A stretch of DNA of 64,000 nt from Thermoplasma volcanium GSS1 (GCF_000011185.1 NC_002689.2:1488001-1552000); one strand, 5' to 3'; positions 1 to 9,151 are shown, counted from the first letter of the stretch. Made by a program: numbers and translations. The notes: a model not told the origin generated them from the sequence alone.

Positions 1-31
1 AAGAAATTTAAGACAAACACATTTAATTGGA

Positions 32-832
32 ATGGTACAAATGTCGCAACCAGTTTACTCTAAACAAGAGCTTATTGAGAGGTTAAAAGAAATAAGGGAT
101 AAAGGATGGATTCAAAATAGAAGAAAGGGCAATACAGGCGGTATAGGCAATACACTTGAAGATCTTCTCGAAATAAAGGAAAACAATCTACCTATACCAA
201 ACTCAGCTGAGTGGGAACTTAAGACACATAGAAAAAACAATGGATCGTTAACCACACTTTTTCATTCAGAGCCGTCTCCAAGATCCTTGAAAATAGTGCC
301 TTCAATATTACTACCATATTATGGCTGGAAACACGAAAAGGCTGGAACAAAATACCCTGACTCGGAAATGAGTTTCAGACAAACTATAAATGCCGTTACC
401 AGAACAGATAGAGGTTTCTGTATAGTTATTGATTATGACGAAGAAAAAATACTAATATCGTTCGATCCAGGAAAGGTATCTCCAAAGCACAAAGAATGGC
501 TTACGAGTGTAGAAGAGAGAGTTGGGCATATTGGAGAACTTGATATACAACCATACTGGGGTTTTGACGATCTTTTTCACACAGCAGGGTCCAAACTATT
601 AAATTGTTTCTATATAGATGCTGAAGTAAAAAAAGAAGGTGATCAAGAATATTACCTTTACAAAGATATATACATGCTCAGAAAATTCAGCAAACAGAAA
701 TTTATAAAAGCAATTCAAAATGGTATTGTTTTGATAGATTTTGATGCAAGAACAGGGCATAATCATGGTACGAAATTTAGGATCAGAGAGGATAAAATAC
801 CAATTTTATATGAAGAAGTATCAATGTTCTAA
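32..832 (+). CDS. MvaI/BcnI-family type II restriction endonuclease
   Basis: Predicted restriction endonuclease of the MvaI/BcnI family, whose members cleave short sequences as monomers. The 266-residue length is right for the family. The family-defining front block is present: RRKGNTGGIGNTLEDLL (about residues 30-46) followed by EWELKTHR (60-67), which carries the acidic/lysine catalytic core. The C-terminal GHNHGTKFRI block, also shared with MvaI, is near residue 245. An alternative ATG lies three codons in. No methyltransferase gene follows directly; the next gene downstream is a different endonuclease, so the partner would have to lie before the window or be the methylase at 2552-3781. 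The gene is AT-rich compared with the backbone, which fits transfer. Family assignment is strong; specificity is unknown. Confidence 0.88.
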   Translation: MVQMSQPVYSKQELIERLKEIRDKGWIQNRRKGNTGGIGNTLEDLLEIKENNLPIPNSAEWELKTHRKNNGSLTTLFHSEPSPRSLKIVPSILLPYYGWKHEKAGTKYPDSEMSFRQTINAVTRTDRGFCIVIDYDEEKILISFDPGKVSPKHKEWLTSVEERVGHIGELDIQPYWGFDDLFHTAGSKLLNCFYIDAEVKKEGDQEYYLYKDIYMLRKFSKQKFIKAIQNGIVLIDFDARTGHNHGTKFRIREDKIPILYEEVSMF

Positions 833-1442
833 TTTGGTTGGCATTGTCAATGGTTTATTTTACTATTTTACCATTTTTTCTTGCACAATTTATTCCGAAC
901 TTATGATTATGGGATAATAAACACAATTACGAATAGATAGATATATCTTAATTACTTTTTGTATTTTAAAGACAAGTATCTCTGTGAGAATTTATGAAAA
1001 CGTTTGAATATATCTAGAATGTGTTATATAAGCTATTATAAGCAATATTACGTTAAATTATTACACTCAACATAGTTTATGAATCAAACCAATTTATCAG
1101 TAAAAATCACATTTACGTGGGACATGGAGCGAGTGAGCCGAGCTCCTACCAGCTTTGCCATAGTGATAAACCCGATCGCCCATACTAACTGGTGCTTGTA
1201 AGCACCATCACTTGCAACAGCAAGCACTGATATTTAAAGTTTTTATTCAGGGAAACGTAAAGACCGGCAAATAGGAAACGATAATGATCCTTTAAAATAC
1301 TAATTCCATATTAAAATCCTGTCAGGATCGGTTTAGCCTTAATATTTAAACACTGGTTCCCGGCGCATTAGTGGGCTATTCCTTTTTGCCGGTATCTCGG
1401 GTTCCATTATTCCACGTGAGTTACGCTCGATAACTCATATAT
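833..1442. other. Gene-free stretch with small hairpins
   Basis: No convincing ORF. The part around 1118-1240 is richer in GC than its surroundings. It has a perfect hairpin at 1191-1206 (GGTGCTT/AAGCACC) and a second at 1211-1224 (CTTGC/GCAAG). These could be part of a small RNA or the scar of a mobile element. Nothing else recognised. Confidence 0.4.
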
Positions 1443-1634
1443 GTGAGTTTCTTGCCGGAACTCACAGTTTTCATACCGAACAGGTTATTTAAGGTGCGGG
1501 AGGCGGGGCCTGACTTCGGGAATTTAAACAAATTATTCGGCGGAGACGCTATAGACCTCGAGGAAAAGGAGAGACAAGCTAACAAAATACGTTATAAAGT
1601 CAGAATCGGCAATATAGAAGTCAAGAGTCTTTAA
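1443..1634 (+). pseudogene. Small hypothetical ORF, probably an element relic
   Basis: A 63-residue ORF starting at GTG, without a recognised domain. Its middle (GPDFGNLNKLFGGDAIDL, about residues 22-39) matches a second fragment at 3996-4130 that reads PDFGNINKLLGRGSIDL. The two are diverged copies of one ancestral coding sequence lying on both sides of the restriction genes. The upstream half does not resemble the second copy. It could be a truncated gene of an old integrated element, or a genuine small gene. Confidence 0.35.
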
Positions 1635-1868
1635 ATGCAACGATCAAATAAAGGAAATGTTCAATAATAGGTATCCATTGTATAATACACAAAATTCTGG
1701 ACACAATCTTTCAACACGCGAATAGAAAGGGTTATATTTAGTGAGGTTAAATTTCTATTCTCTATGGAAATAAAAGATCATCACATCTTCACCGCTATCC
1801 ATCTAACTCTCACGATTGAAAGAAACTTTTAATTATCAACTTCCAATATATAATTATAGTGAAACTAA

Positions 1869-2552
1869 ATGGACATAAACCAATTTATTGAAAAATTTAA
1901 ACAAATAGAAACGAAAGGCTTTGTAAAATCTATGAGAAGAGGCCCTACTGGAATCGGAATGACATTGGAGTCATTGCTTGGAATAAAAGAAAATAATATA
2001 AGCTTGCCAGATCTCGATGGAATCGAATTAAAAGCACATAGGGATAATTCTATGAATTTGATTACATTGTTTACCTTTAATAGGGGTGCGTGGATAATGA
2101 ATCCTCTGGAAGCAGTAAGGAAATATGGAACTTTAGATAAAAACGGTAGATTAGGTTTATATTTCACGATGAATTTTACACCAAACAGTGCAGGGTTATA
2201 TTTATTTGCAGACAATGAAGCAGTTTCTGTTAGGCATATCAATGGCGATGTTTTAGTAAAGTGGAATTTTAATGATTTGGAAGATCAATTCAAAAGGAAA
2301 GTGCCGGCATTAATTATAGCATATGCAAGAACAGAATACAGAGGAAATGATGAATATTTCCAATTTTATAAAGCTGTATTGTTAAAAGGAACAACAAAAG
2401 ATATAATAAGGGAAAGCATTAAGAATAATATTATATTAATTGATTTAAGATTGCATGACAAAGGCACAATGGCAAGAAACCATGGAACAGGATTTAGGAT
2501 ATATGAAAAGAATCTACCATTGGTATTTTCAAATACAGAGGTGATAGCATAA
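1869..2552 (+). CDS. Second MvaI/BcnI-family restriction endonuclease
   Basis: A 227-residue paralogue of the endonuclease at 32-832. It carries the same blocks: RRGPTGIGMTLESLLGIKENN (23-43), GIELKAHR (51-58) with the catalytic E and K, and ARNHGTGFRIYE near the C-terminus. The stop codon overlaps or abuts the likely start of the methyltransferase, so the two form a tight restriction-modification operon. Divergence from the first enzyme suggests a different specificity rather than a recent duplication. A TATA-like AT-rich stretch (about 1835-1860) lies close to the ATG, consistent with a leaderless message. Confidence 0.88.
   Translation: MDINQFIEKFKQIETKGFVKSMRRGPTGIGMTLESLLGIKENNISLPDLDGIELKAHRDNSMNLITLFTFNRGAWIMNPLEAVRKYGTLDKNGRLGLYFTMNFTPNSAGLYLFADNEAVSVRHINGDVLVKWNFNDLEDQFKRKVPALIIAYARTEYRGNDEYFQFYKAVLLKGTTKDIIRESIKNNIILIDLRLHDKGTMARNHGTGFRIYEKNLPLVFSNTEVIA
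2538..2545 (+). promoter_or_regulatory. Strong ribosome-binding site before a non-AUG start
   Basis: GAGGTGAT complements the 3' end of the 16S rRNA in this window (which ends GGATCACCTCC). It lies inside the end of the endonuclease gene. The codons at the proper distance in the methyltransferase frame are ATA (2549 and 2552); the GTG inside the motif is out of frame. Confidence 0.6.
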
Positions 2553-3781
2553 TAACAGAATTAGATGACTGGACATTCAATAAATCCTATACGAGGGAAT
2601 ACACACATATTTACCATGATTACCCTGCAAGGATGATACCTCAAGTTGCAAGAAAACTTCTATATTTATATGGATCCAATGCTAAAACAGTATTCGATCC
2701 ATACTGTGGCACAGGCACTTCATTAGTCGAGGCCATGTTGCTTGGCATAAATGGAATAGGCACAGACCTAAATCCATTGGCACAGTTAATTGCAAAAGCG
2801 AAAACCAATGCATATATTGATTATAAAAGTGTGATCTCGGAGATAGAAAAATTTAATGAAAATGCCGACAAATTAGATCCTATAGTACCGAATATTAAAA
2901 ACATCGATTTCTGGTTCAGCAAAAATGTATCTATTAAATTAGGAAAGATAAAGGCATACATCGAATCAATAGAAGACGAAAATATAAAGCAATTCTTCAT
3001 GGTAGCATTTAGCGAGACAGTAAGGGAAAGCTCAAATGCAAGAAAAGATGAGTTCAAGCTTGTTCGGTATAAGGAATATAAGCTTAAAAATTGGAATCCA
3101 GACCCATTTGAAATAATAAATATAAAACTAAATAGAAACCTTAAAGGCTTAATAGATTTTAAAAAGAAAATAGCGAGTCTTAATGAAATTCCATACGTAA
3201 AAATATATAATTACAATTCTGTAAATGAAATACCAAATAATGACATACCAGAAGATTTTGCTGATATCGTCGTGACGTCACCTCCATACGGTGACTCGCA
3301 TACTACTGTAGCATACGGCCAATATTCGAGATTATCATCTGAATGGCTATCATTAATAGGCAATGAAAATATTGACAATAAATTAATGGGCGGTAGCAAA
3401 TCACCGATTATAGAAGATTTTCCTTCTTTGCCATTAAATGAAGCAATACAAGCGATAGAAAAAAAGAACAAGAAACGTGCCATTGAAGTGTCATCATTCT
3501 ACCGTGATTTGCAAATGTCAATAAAAAACGTTGGCAGGGTATTAAAAAGCAACGGATACGCATGCTATGTAGTTGCTAATAGAACAGTAAATTCTGTTAT
3601 ACTTCCAACATCCTATGCTATAAAGGATATATTCGAATACTACGGCTTCGAATACATAAAAACATATATTAGAGATATACCTAACAAAAGGATGCCATCA
3701 GTGAATAGCCCTACCAATGTAGCTGGGGAGACATCTAAAACTATGCTGAAAGAACATATAGTAGTAATGAAAAAAATGTGA
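2552..3781 (+). CDS. DNA methyltransferase of N4-cytosine type
   Basis: Modification partner of the upstream endonuclease. The AdoMet-binding motif VFDPYCGTGTS is followed about 190 residues later by the catalytic motif VTSPPYGDS; TSPPY is typical of N4-cytosine methyltransferases. The first ATG is at 2633, but the reading frame stays open before it and encodes DDWTFN...YTHIYHDYPARMIPQ, a block normally conserved at the front of this family. The real start is therefore probably upstream. The only well-placed candidates are ATA codons at 2549 or 2552, just after GAGGTGAT (2538-2545), a strong match to the 16S tail. The start is given as 2552 on that basis; translation may use a non-AUG codon or the start may be mutated. 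Confidence 0.8.
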   Translation: MTELDDWTFNKSYTREYTHIYHDYPARMIPQVARKLLYLYGSNAKTVFDPYCGTGTSLVEAMLLGINGIGTDLNPLAQLIAKAKTNAYIDYKSVISEIEKFNENADKLDPIVPNIKNIDFWFSKNVSIKLGKIKAYIESIEDENIKQFFMVAFSETVRESSNARKDEFKLVRYKEYKLKNWNPDPFEIINIKLNRNLKGLIDFKKKIASLNEIPYVKIYNYNSVNEIPNNDIPEDFADIVVTSPPYGDSHTTVAYGQYSRLSSEWLSLIGNENIDNKLMGGSKSPIIEDFPSLPLNEAIQAIEKKNKKRAIEVSSFYRDLQMSIKNVGRVLKSNGYACYVVANRTVNSVILPTSYAIKDIFEYYGFEYIKTYIRDIPNKRMPSVNSPTNVAGETSKTMLKEHIVVMKKM

Positions 3782-4371
3782 TACAATTACTATAGATTTG
3801 GGACTTTATGATCCTTAAAAATTACATTGAATTTTTCATATCGCAATATCATTTAATTTCGCCTTTTGTTAGTTTAATTTTATCATAATTGCTTACCTAA
3901 ACTTATTCCATAGGAGCTGTAATGAATAACTCCAAAATAAGAGTTATTGCTGCAACTCCTGTTCATCATGGCCTACATGGCGATCTAACGCACGACCTGA
4001 TTTCGGGAATATCAACAAGCTGCTTGGCAGGGGTTCTATCGACCTCTGGAATAAGGGGAAACAAGCAGGGCCTCAGCCTGGCGATCCATACAAAGACCGC
4101 ATTTTCACCTATCTTAGCCCGAACACATAACAAAAGAATGAGCGCATCCATGCAAGAAAACTTATCCGGATGAGGCACACCTTAGAAAAGATTCCATCCA
4201 GTCAAAGGGCTATATCCAGAAGGCGCACCACCCAGAATAGGCAATATCCATAAAAGCGGCCATTCAGCAACGAAATCGTTACGATTTTGCCTTCAAGCGA
4301 GGTGTTCAGTGCATCGGTATTCGTGTATTTCTTTATGCCATTCTCAGGCTGCTTCTTTTCTCGATCCTGTA
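3782..4371. other. Start of decayed element, no intact gene
   Basis: 3782-3920 is AT-rich spacer. From about 3940 the GC content rises. Fragments of coding sequence are seen, including the relic at 3996-4130. On the minus strand a frame at 4202-4370 reads LNTSLEGKIVTISLLNGRFYGY but is out of frame with the gene at 4372-4569. I see no complete gene here. Confidence 0.4.
3996..4130 (+). pseudogene. Coding relic related to 1443-1634
   Basis: An open frame without a start codon encodes PDFGNINKLLGRGSIDLWNK followed by KQAGPQPGDPYKDRIFTYLSPNT and a stop. The first 18 residues match the middle of the 1443-1634 ORF at about two of three positions. Both are likely remains of a gene carried by the same kind of mobile element. 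Function not recognised. Confidence 0.4.
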
Positions 4372-4569
4372 TCATGGGAATGCCTCCGCTGCCTTCATGA
4401 GCCATGCAAAAAACGCCGGATCGAACATCAAAACAGCCGAGATGGCGATCGTTATTGTTGCTATGGCCGCGATTCTGCCGATCTTGATTTTTGCCTTCTT
4501 CGCTACCATCTGAATCGACGTTAAAAATTCGCCGCGATTCCATATACTCCTTTCCATTTCTCCTTTCAT
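4372..4569 (-). CDS. Small single-span membrane protein of the integrated element
   Basis: A 65-residue protein with a charged front half, one hydrophobic helix (about residues 33-48, IAAIATITIAISAVLM) and a short tail. The start is well supported: AAGGAGGATC, complementary to the 16S tail, lies about six bases before the ATG. A second ATG follows at codon 5. It belongs to the minus-strand gene series of the decayed element. Function not recognised. Confidence 0.5.
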   Translation of the reverse strand: MKGEMERSIWNRGEFLTSIQMVAKKAKIKIGRIAAIATITIAISAVLMFDPAFFAWLMKAAEAFP

Positions 4570-4699
4570 ACCGATCCTCCTTTTTTTCTCAATTATTTTG
4601 TTTGAAAAATGAAACGCTATTATTCGGCAATCGCTTAAAAAAAGGTTTTAGCCATGGCTATTCGCCCATGCGTACCAGAATGTGTTTTTTGAATGTTTT

Positions 4700-5097
4700 T
4701 CATGGTCCATCGCTTCCCCCATAGATGAGTTCTTTCGCAAGCTCTTCAAAAAACATGCTCCTACTGACTTCGGGCATGGTGGCAGGGAAGTGCCTGGAAT
4801 CGGCCTTCAGCATGTTTTCGTCAATACTGAGGATGACCCATACCAGCGACTCCACATTTCTGTATCTTCATCCAGTTTCAGCGCCTTCCTGAGTTCTGGC
4901 GTCTTCTTCGCAAGAACCAGTGTTCGTGGTTGGATCATTATTAGCTCGAAGTCTGCGTTTTTATTGGTTCCCGGCGTGTAAACAGTGTACTCAAGCCTCA
5001 TGATTGCGTTGTGATCCCCGGATACGACTATCTACCCGCTGAAAAGCCTCTCGAGTGTCCTGAGATAGGTTTCCTCAGCGTCCTTGAGTTCGATCAT
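4700..5097 (-). pseudogene. Broken element gene with in-frame TAG and frameshift
   Basis: The frame starts at ATG 5097, overlapping the stop of the upstream gene as ATGA. It reads MIELKDAEETYLRTLERLFSG, then TAG at 5032-5034, then continues in the same frame as IVVSGDHNAIMRLEYTVYTP. Near 4850 the coding sense moves to another frame, which continues SLVWVILSIDENMLKADSRH and ends FFEELAKELIYGGSDGP at 4700. The pieces form one protein of about 130 residues broken by one stop and one frameshift. Family not recognised. The short ORF starting at 4.99 kb is an internal piece of this gene. Confidence 0.5.
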
Positions 5098-5393
5098 GGA
5101 GACCACCCTTTGCCGATTGCGATTTTCTTCTGGGGCTCATCTGCCATGGCCTTGAATTCACGTTCACTGACCTCACTGCTAAAGTTGTAAGCCTTGATTT
5201 GCCGAGCCTCTGAAATCGTCATGGCAACGTACATGCCGGGTTTGTATTTGCTCGGAACGGGATTATGCCTTTTATCGTCAGTGATGATCTTTCGAAAGGT
5301 AAGCTGATTTTCCGTTTTCTCTGTTTTTTCGTCCTGGATAGCGGTATTTTTAGGTTCGTCTTGCGAATTCGTTTCGTCGATACCCCGGACCAT
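5094..5393 (-). CDS. Hypothetical protein of the integrated element
   Basis: About 99 residues, rich in charged and polar residues at the front (DETNSQDEPKNTAIQDEKTE) and likely disordered there. A more ordered C-terminal half follows (PGMYVAMTISEARQIKAYNF). The start at ATG 5393 is preferred over GTG 5402 because AGGTGA sits five bases before the ATG. It is translationally coupled (ATGA) to the broken gene that follows. No domain recognised. Confidence 0.45.
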   Translation of the reverse strand: MVRGIDETNSQDEPKNTAIQDEKTEKTENQLTFRKIITDDKRHNPVPSKYKPGMYVAMTISEARQIKAYNFSSEVSEREFKAMADEPQKKIAIGKGWSP

Positions 5394-5561
5394 GCGATTC
5401 ACCTTTCCGTTTTGATCGCAAGTTGTGGGGGGGTTGAATCACCGCCAGACGCTGAAAAAAGGGGTTTCTGTGATAAATCTGCTTCCTGCCCTATTTGCAT
5501 GGGCAACTCTTTTACATGTACGCGTGTATTATCATGACCATCATGAGTATCTGGCCGGCCA

Positions 5562-6407
5562 TTAATTAGCCGTCGTAGGATTCGGTGTGGGGTTTTCTCT
5601 CGACCCAGAGTTTTCAATGTCCCCAGCAATATCTTTTTTCTCGTATCCCACATTTTCCCGCATGTAGGTTTCGAACGAGGAAGCCGTATTATCAGAGGTC
5701 TCCGAGTCAAAAAATGACCGAAATCCCACAAAACGGAAGAAAGCATTGAGAGTCATTTCGAGACGATCTTCGTCTTTTTCGGGTGCGTTTTTTACTCTGG
5801 AACCTGTATTATGCGGGTTTTTCTGTTCGTTTCTCTGATTCTCCAGATTATACTTTCTTAAATGTAGGTTTTTGTTATTATTTTTATTTATTATACTAGA
5901 GAATACTGGGTCTACATAAAATCCCACATGTGGGATTTTATGGGATTCTTCATTTTCTAAGTTATCGCCAATAAAGGAATTTATCCTCTCCGTAAGTGAT
6001 CCCACATCGTCAAAATGCAGGCAAACATGTCTGCTGCCAGGTTCCGCCTGCCCAATGAAATCGGTCAGGAACGCCTTCAGTAGCCCTGCGAATCTTTTAG
6101 AATCTTGCAATAGGTCTGCGATGTCCTTGGAAGGCCTCCTCCAGTACCGCGTCCCTTGCTGCCCCGTATCCGACTGAAATTCGATACCCAGTGCATTCGA
6201 CAGGACATTTTTGAGTTGTGCGAGTCGAATATATTTTTCACCATCCTTCCGGATTTTTAGCCATTTGGAACTGAGCTCATTGCCAACGAAATCAGGATTG
6301 CGCCAAAGAGCAGTTTCGTTATGTCGCCTTCCAACTTGGCTATGTTGAGAGTTTCGTGTTTTTTCTCCGCCTTGGCCAAGAGAGAACCAGTTACGTCGAT
6401 CCTTACT
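5562..6407 (-). pseudogene. N-terminally truncated element protein
   Basis: The frame is open from a stop at 6408-6410 down to 5562. The stretch before the first usable start (TTG 6110) is clearly coding in character: NPDFVGNELSSKWLKIRKDG, then RLAQLKNVLSNALGIEFQSD and GTRYWRRPSKDIADLLQDSK. This is followed by a folded-looking segment and a long low-complexity asparagine/serine-rich tail. The start is missing, so the gene appears cut at its 5' end, close to the tRNA gene. It may be the C-terminal part of a replication protein of the element, but I do not recognise the family. Another minus frame (5399-5746) overlaps the tail and may hold a frameshifted continuation. Confidence 0.4.
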
Positions 6408-6658
6408 TTATAGTTCGTGGCATCACAGCCAATCGTCGGTTTGGTCTGTTTAGCAGGGAAGTCTCTTCGCCTGAACGTGTCCTGTTCAACTATATAATGG
6501 AGCTACGTTCCATTGAAGCATACAATATTGAGGACCTGGAGCGGGTTCATAATGCGCTAATCAAGGCGACGAAGGGGAAGGTTCCGTTGGGTTATGAGGT
6601 CGTTCGGCAAAATGAGAACTGGATCATTCTGGGGTCTACCGGCAAATATGATCTCTAA
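6356..6658 (+). CDS. Hypothetical ORF next to the tRNA gene
   Basis: A 100-residue ORF starting with GTG. The C-terminal half looks protein-like (LRSIEAYNIEDLERVHNALI, then GYEVVRQNENWIILGSTGKY). It overlaps the opposite-strand truncated gene by about 50 bases. Its place directly beside the 3' end of tRNA-Ala suggests the remains of an integrase or a bordering gene, but no catalytic residues can be recognised. Confidence 0.3.
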   Translation: MFFLRLGQERTSYVDPYFIVRGITANRRFGLFSREVSSPERVLFNYIMELRSIEAYNIEDLERVHNALIKATKGKVPLGYEVVRQNENWIILGSTGKYDL

Positions 6659-6754
6659 CTGGCTTTTTAGAACAAATTCGATTAATATATGATTAAAGGC
6701 ACAAAAATAGGCTCTTCTTCTTAAATATAAAAATGGATTAAACTCAGTATCATA

Positions 6755-6826
6755 TGGACCGGATGGGATTTGAACCCATGGCCTCTTCCATGCCAAGGAA
6801 GCGATCTACCTCTGATCTACCGGCCC
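6755..6826 (-). tRNA. tRNA-Ala (anticodon GGC)
   Basis: The minus strand folds into a full cloverleaf. The 7-bp acceptor is GGGCCGG/CCGGTCC with one G-U pair. The anticodon arm CTTCC-TTGGCAT-GGAAG gives anticodon GGC. The T arm is ATGGG-TTCAAAT-CCCAT and the discriminator base is A. CCA is not encoded. The 3' end faces the decayed element at 3.9-6.66 kb, the usual arrangement for integration into a tRNA gene. Confidence 0.95.
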
Positions 6827-6891
6827 TTCAAACCTTAATTACAATCCGCTATAAATCTTTTTGATTTCCATAAGAATAGTATTGCCTTTAA

Positions 6892-8037
6892 TCAATCCTT
6901 GAACCAGTGGTATTTATAGTATAGCAACAAATCATAAAGGATCTTTACACCACCTGCCACAAAGAGTAACGATGGAGGCCCAGCCTCTATAAGATAACCA
7001 CCTATAGCTGGCCCAGGCCCATGCCCAAGTGTTCTTACAGTGGTAAAGACAGAGTTTGTCTTTATCCTATCCCCGGGAGGAATTATTGTATTTGTAAAGC
7101 TGTCCCTTGCCGGTACGTCCATTTGGCTAGTAGTCTGCCTCAAGTATAGAAAGAGTTCAGCTGCGTAAAGATTTGGCACAAGGGGCATAAGTATAAGGAA
7201 AAAGTTGCTTACTATGTGGGTGAAAACCATAGTCTTTATTAGGCCAATTTTTCCTGATATTTTTGAGGAGACGAGAATCGAGAGTGCAGTAAGCACATTT
7301 ACTATTATGAATATGAAACCGGCTTCAGAAAGTGAGATGTGGTATACTGCCTTGAACCAGAGAGTTAGCATTGATACTGTAACGAAGCCGCCACCAAAAG
7401 CATCTATTGCAAAAAGATATGAGAGTGTATTAACGTGAGCCTTCACATTTTTTGGAAGGCGCAAATTTACTGATTCTCTCTTATAATCCGGAAGCTTTAC
7501 GAATATGTATAGGATCAGCTGTAGTATTGAGAGTACCAAAAGTATCTCGAATATTTCTTGAAATGAATAACGTAAATCAAGATAAAGGAAGGCAGAAGCT
7601 ATAGCTGCACTTCCATATGAACCAAAGTTGTAGACTGAAAAGGCTTCATTTTTATCCTTCTGAATAGTTTCGAAACTGCTTATGGCGAACTTCTCTATTG
7701 GCGGGTATGCTGAAAAGTCTCTGCCTGCGAGCGATATACCACCTATAAAGACTGCCACTACAAATATTACAACATTCCTAACGAAAACTAGAACGGTTAG
7801 GGCCGCTACCATAAGAACTGATAGCAACAAGACTCTGTTTTTCGCTGAAAATGGAACTCGGGAATAGAGAAGTATAAAAACTGAACCAGACACTAAACTA
7901 ATAAATATTATTATACCTACATATAAAGCGGATATGTGCATACTTTGAAGATAATAAGGTGTGATAATAGCCATCATTGAGAATATGAACGACCTAGCTG
8001 CCTTGGAGATCGAGATGAGCAAACTGGCTGGCTTCAT
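6892..8037 (-). CDS. MFS transporter
   Basis: A 381-residue polytopic membrane protein with about 11-12 hydrophobic segments arranged in two halves, as in the major facilitator superfamily. A basic loop (LPDYKRESVNLRLPKNVKAH, about residues 208-227) lies between the halves. The segment ARDFSAYPPIEKFAIS early in the protein and DVPARDSFTNTIIPPGDR late in it are alike, which fits an internal duplication with an MFS drug-efflux-like theme. Substrate cannot be told. It stands alone between the tRNA and an esterase gene. Confidence 0.75.
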   Translation of the reverse strand: MKPASLLISISKAARSFIFSMMAIITPYYLQSMHISALYVGIIIFISLVSGSVFILLYSRVPFSAKNRVLLLSVLMVAALTVLVFVRNVVIFVVAVFIGGISLAGRDFSAYPPIEKFAISSFETIQKDKNEAFSVYNFGSYGSAAIASAFLYLDLRYSFQEIFEILLVLSILQLILYIFVKLPDYKRESVNLRLPKNVKAHVNTLSYLFAIDAFGGGFVTVSMLTLWFKAVYHISLSEAGFIFIIVNVLTALSILVSSKISGKIGLIKTMVFTHIVSNFFLILMPLVPNLYAAELFLYLRQTTSQMDVPARDSFTNTIIPPGDRIKTNSVFTTVRTLGHGPGPAIGGYLIEAGPPSLLFVAGGVKILYDLLLYYKYHWFKD

Positions 8038-8157
8038 ACTTGGTAAAGCAATGAAATGGTATAAGAATTGCTTACCTTCACTTCATACTTATTTTTCTTA
8101 AGCATATGCCTGAGAGCAGGCCATTTGAATCGAACTCGTCGATTCTTAAATGACGAT

Positions 8158-9099
8158 CTATGCCGTGTCATTTAATTTTCTGTAAAGGAAAGGCAGAGAA
8201 TACAGGTATCTTTCAGAGTTCCCAAAGTGTCCTCCGTTGAATTCTTCATAGTAATGATCGATGTTAGCTAAACCTAGTTTCTTATGAAGTGCCCTAGTAC
8301 CTATATACAGCTTATATTCATCATTTGTTCCTACATCCAGGTAAATAGCCTTCATCTTTTTTAAAGCCCCAGAATATTTTAGTACATTCTTTGCAGGATC
8401 AAACTGAACCCATCTCTGCCATACGTCCTCTATTAGTTCTCCTGTGTCTTCATCAAACGGCAAGTCGAAGCCGTTAACATCATTCATATCAGGAGAATAA
8501 AACGCAGAGCTTCCTATAACGTTTAGAACTTTCATCTCATCATCGCTGGGCATGTGAGATGTGAGCATCTTTACGCTCTCAGATTTACCATGACGTTGGA
8601 TGTATCTAAAGGCCGCTGCCATATCATCAGCGTAGAGATAAAAGAAGCAGCTGTCTCCAAAGTGGTCAGCAAAACCATCTATTATGTCTGGGTGCCTGGC
8701 GGCGAGTGTATACGAGCCGAAGCCTCCGGAGGATTTTCCGAAAAGCGCTGTATGATCCGTGCCATATTTATCCTTGAAATATGGTATTAATTCTTTGACG
8801 ATGAAATCTTCGTAACTGCCGACGGCTGGTGAATTCAAGTATTGGTTCATATTATATCTTGTGGAAAAATTAGGGTTTAAGACTACAGCTTTTAAACCAG
8901 ATGAGAATAATTTTTCAATTATTAATGAGAATTTGTTGTGCGTCCTTGGCCTCCAGTTTGTGCCTGCAAGCTCTATAAAAAGTGGCAGGCCGCCCTCTGC
9001 ATCGTCAGGCCTGTAAACTAATATTTGCCTCTTCCAGTCATCTTTAAGGAAGTTATCTTTCAAGCACTCGCTTTCTATCTCCACGATCTCAGTTTTCAT
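8158..9099 (-). CDS. Alpha/beta-hydrolase esterase (esterase D-like)
   Basis: A 313-residue soluble hydrolase. The nucleophile elbow is GKSSGGFGS (G-x-S-x-G, about residues 141-149). A preceding oxyanion-loop-like LFIELAGTNWRPRT, an aspartate in IYLDVGTNDEYKL and a C-terminal histidine in FNGGHFGNS complete a plausible Ser-Asp-His triad. This layout is that of the esterase D/putative S-formylglutathione hydrolase-like group. No signal peptide is seen, so it acts in the cytoplasm. Substrate is not predictable. Confidence 0.75.
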   Translation of the reverse strand: MKTEIVEIESECLKDNFLKDDWKRQILVYRPDDAEGGLPLFIELAGTNWRPRTHNKFSLIIEKLFSSGLKAVVLNPNFSTRYNMNQYLNSPAVGSYEDFIVKELIPYFKDKYGTDHTALFGKSSGGFGSYTLAARHPDIIDGFADHFGDSCFFYLYADDMAAAFRYIQRHGKSESVKMLTSHMPSDDEMKVLNVIGSSAFYSPDMNDVNGFDLPFDEDTGELIEDVWQRWVQFDPAKNVLKYSGALKKMKAIYLDVGTNDEYKLYIGTRALHKKLGLANIDHYYEEFNGGHFGNSERYLYSLPFLYRKLNDTA

Positions 9100-9151
9100 A
9101 TGTTGCCTATCATTGCATTATTCTATATATTGCATTTAGTATGTCATATAC

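Noticed and set aside
5032-5034. TAG as a pyrrolysine codon in the decayed element
   Set aside because: The same gene also has a frameshift, so general decay explains the stop.
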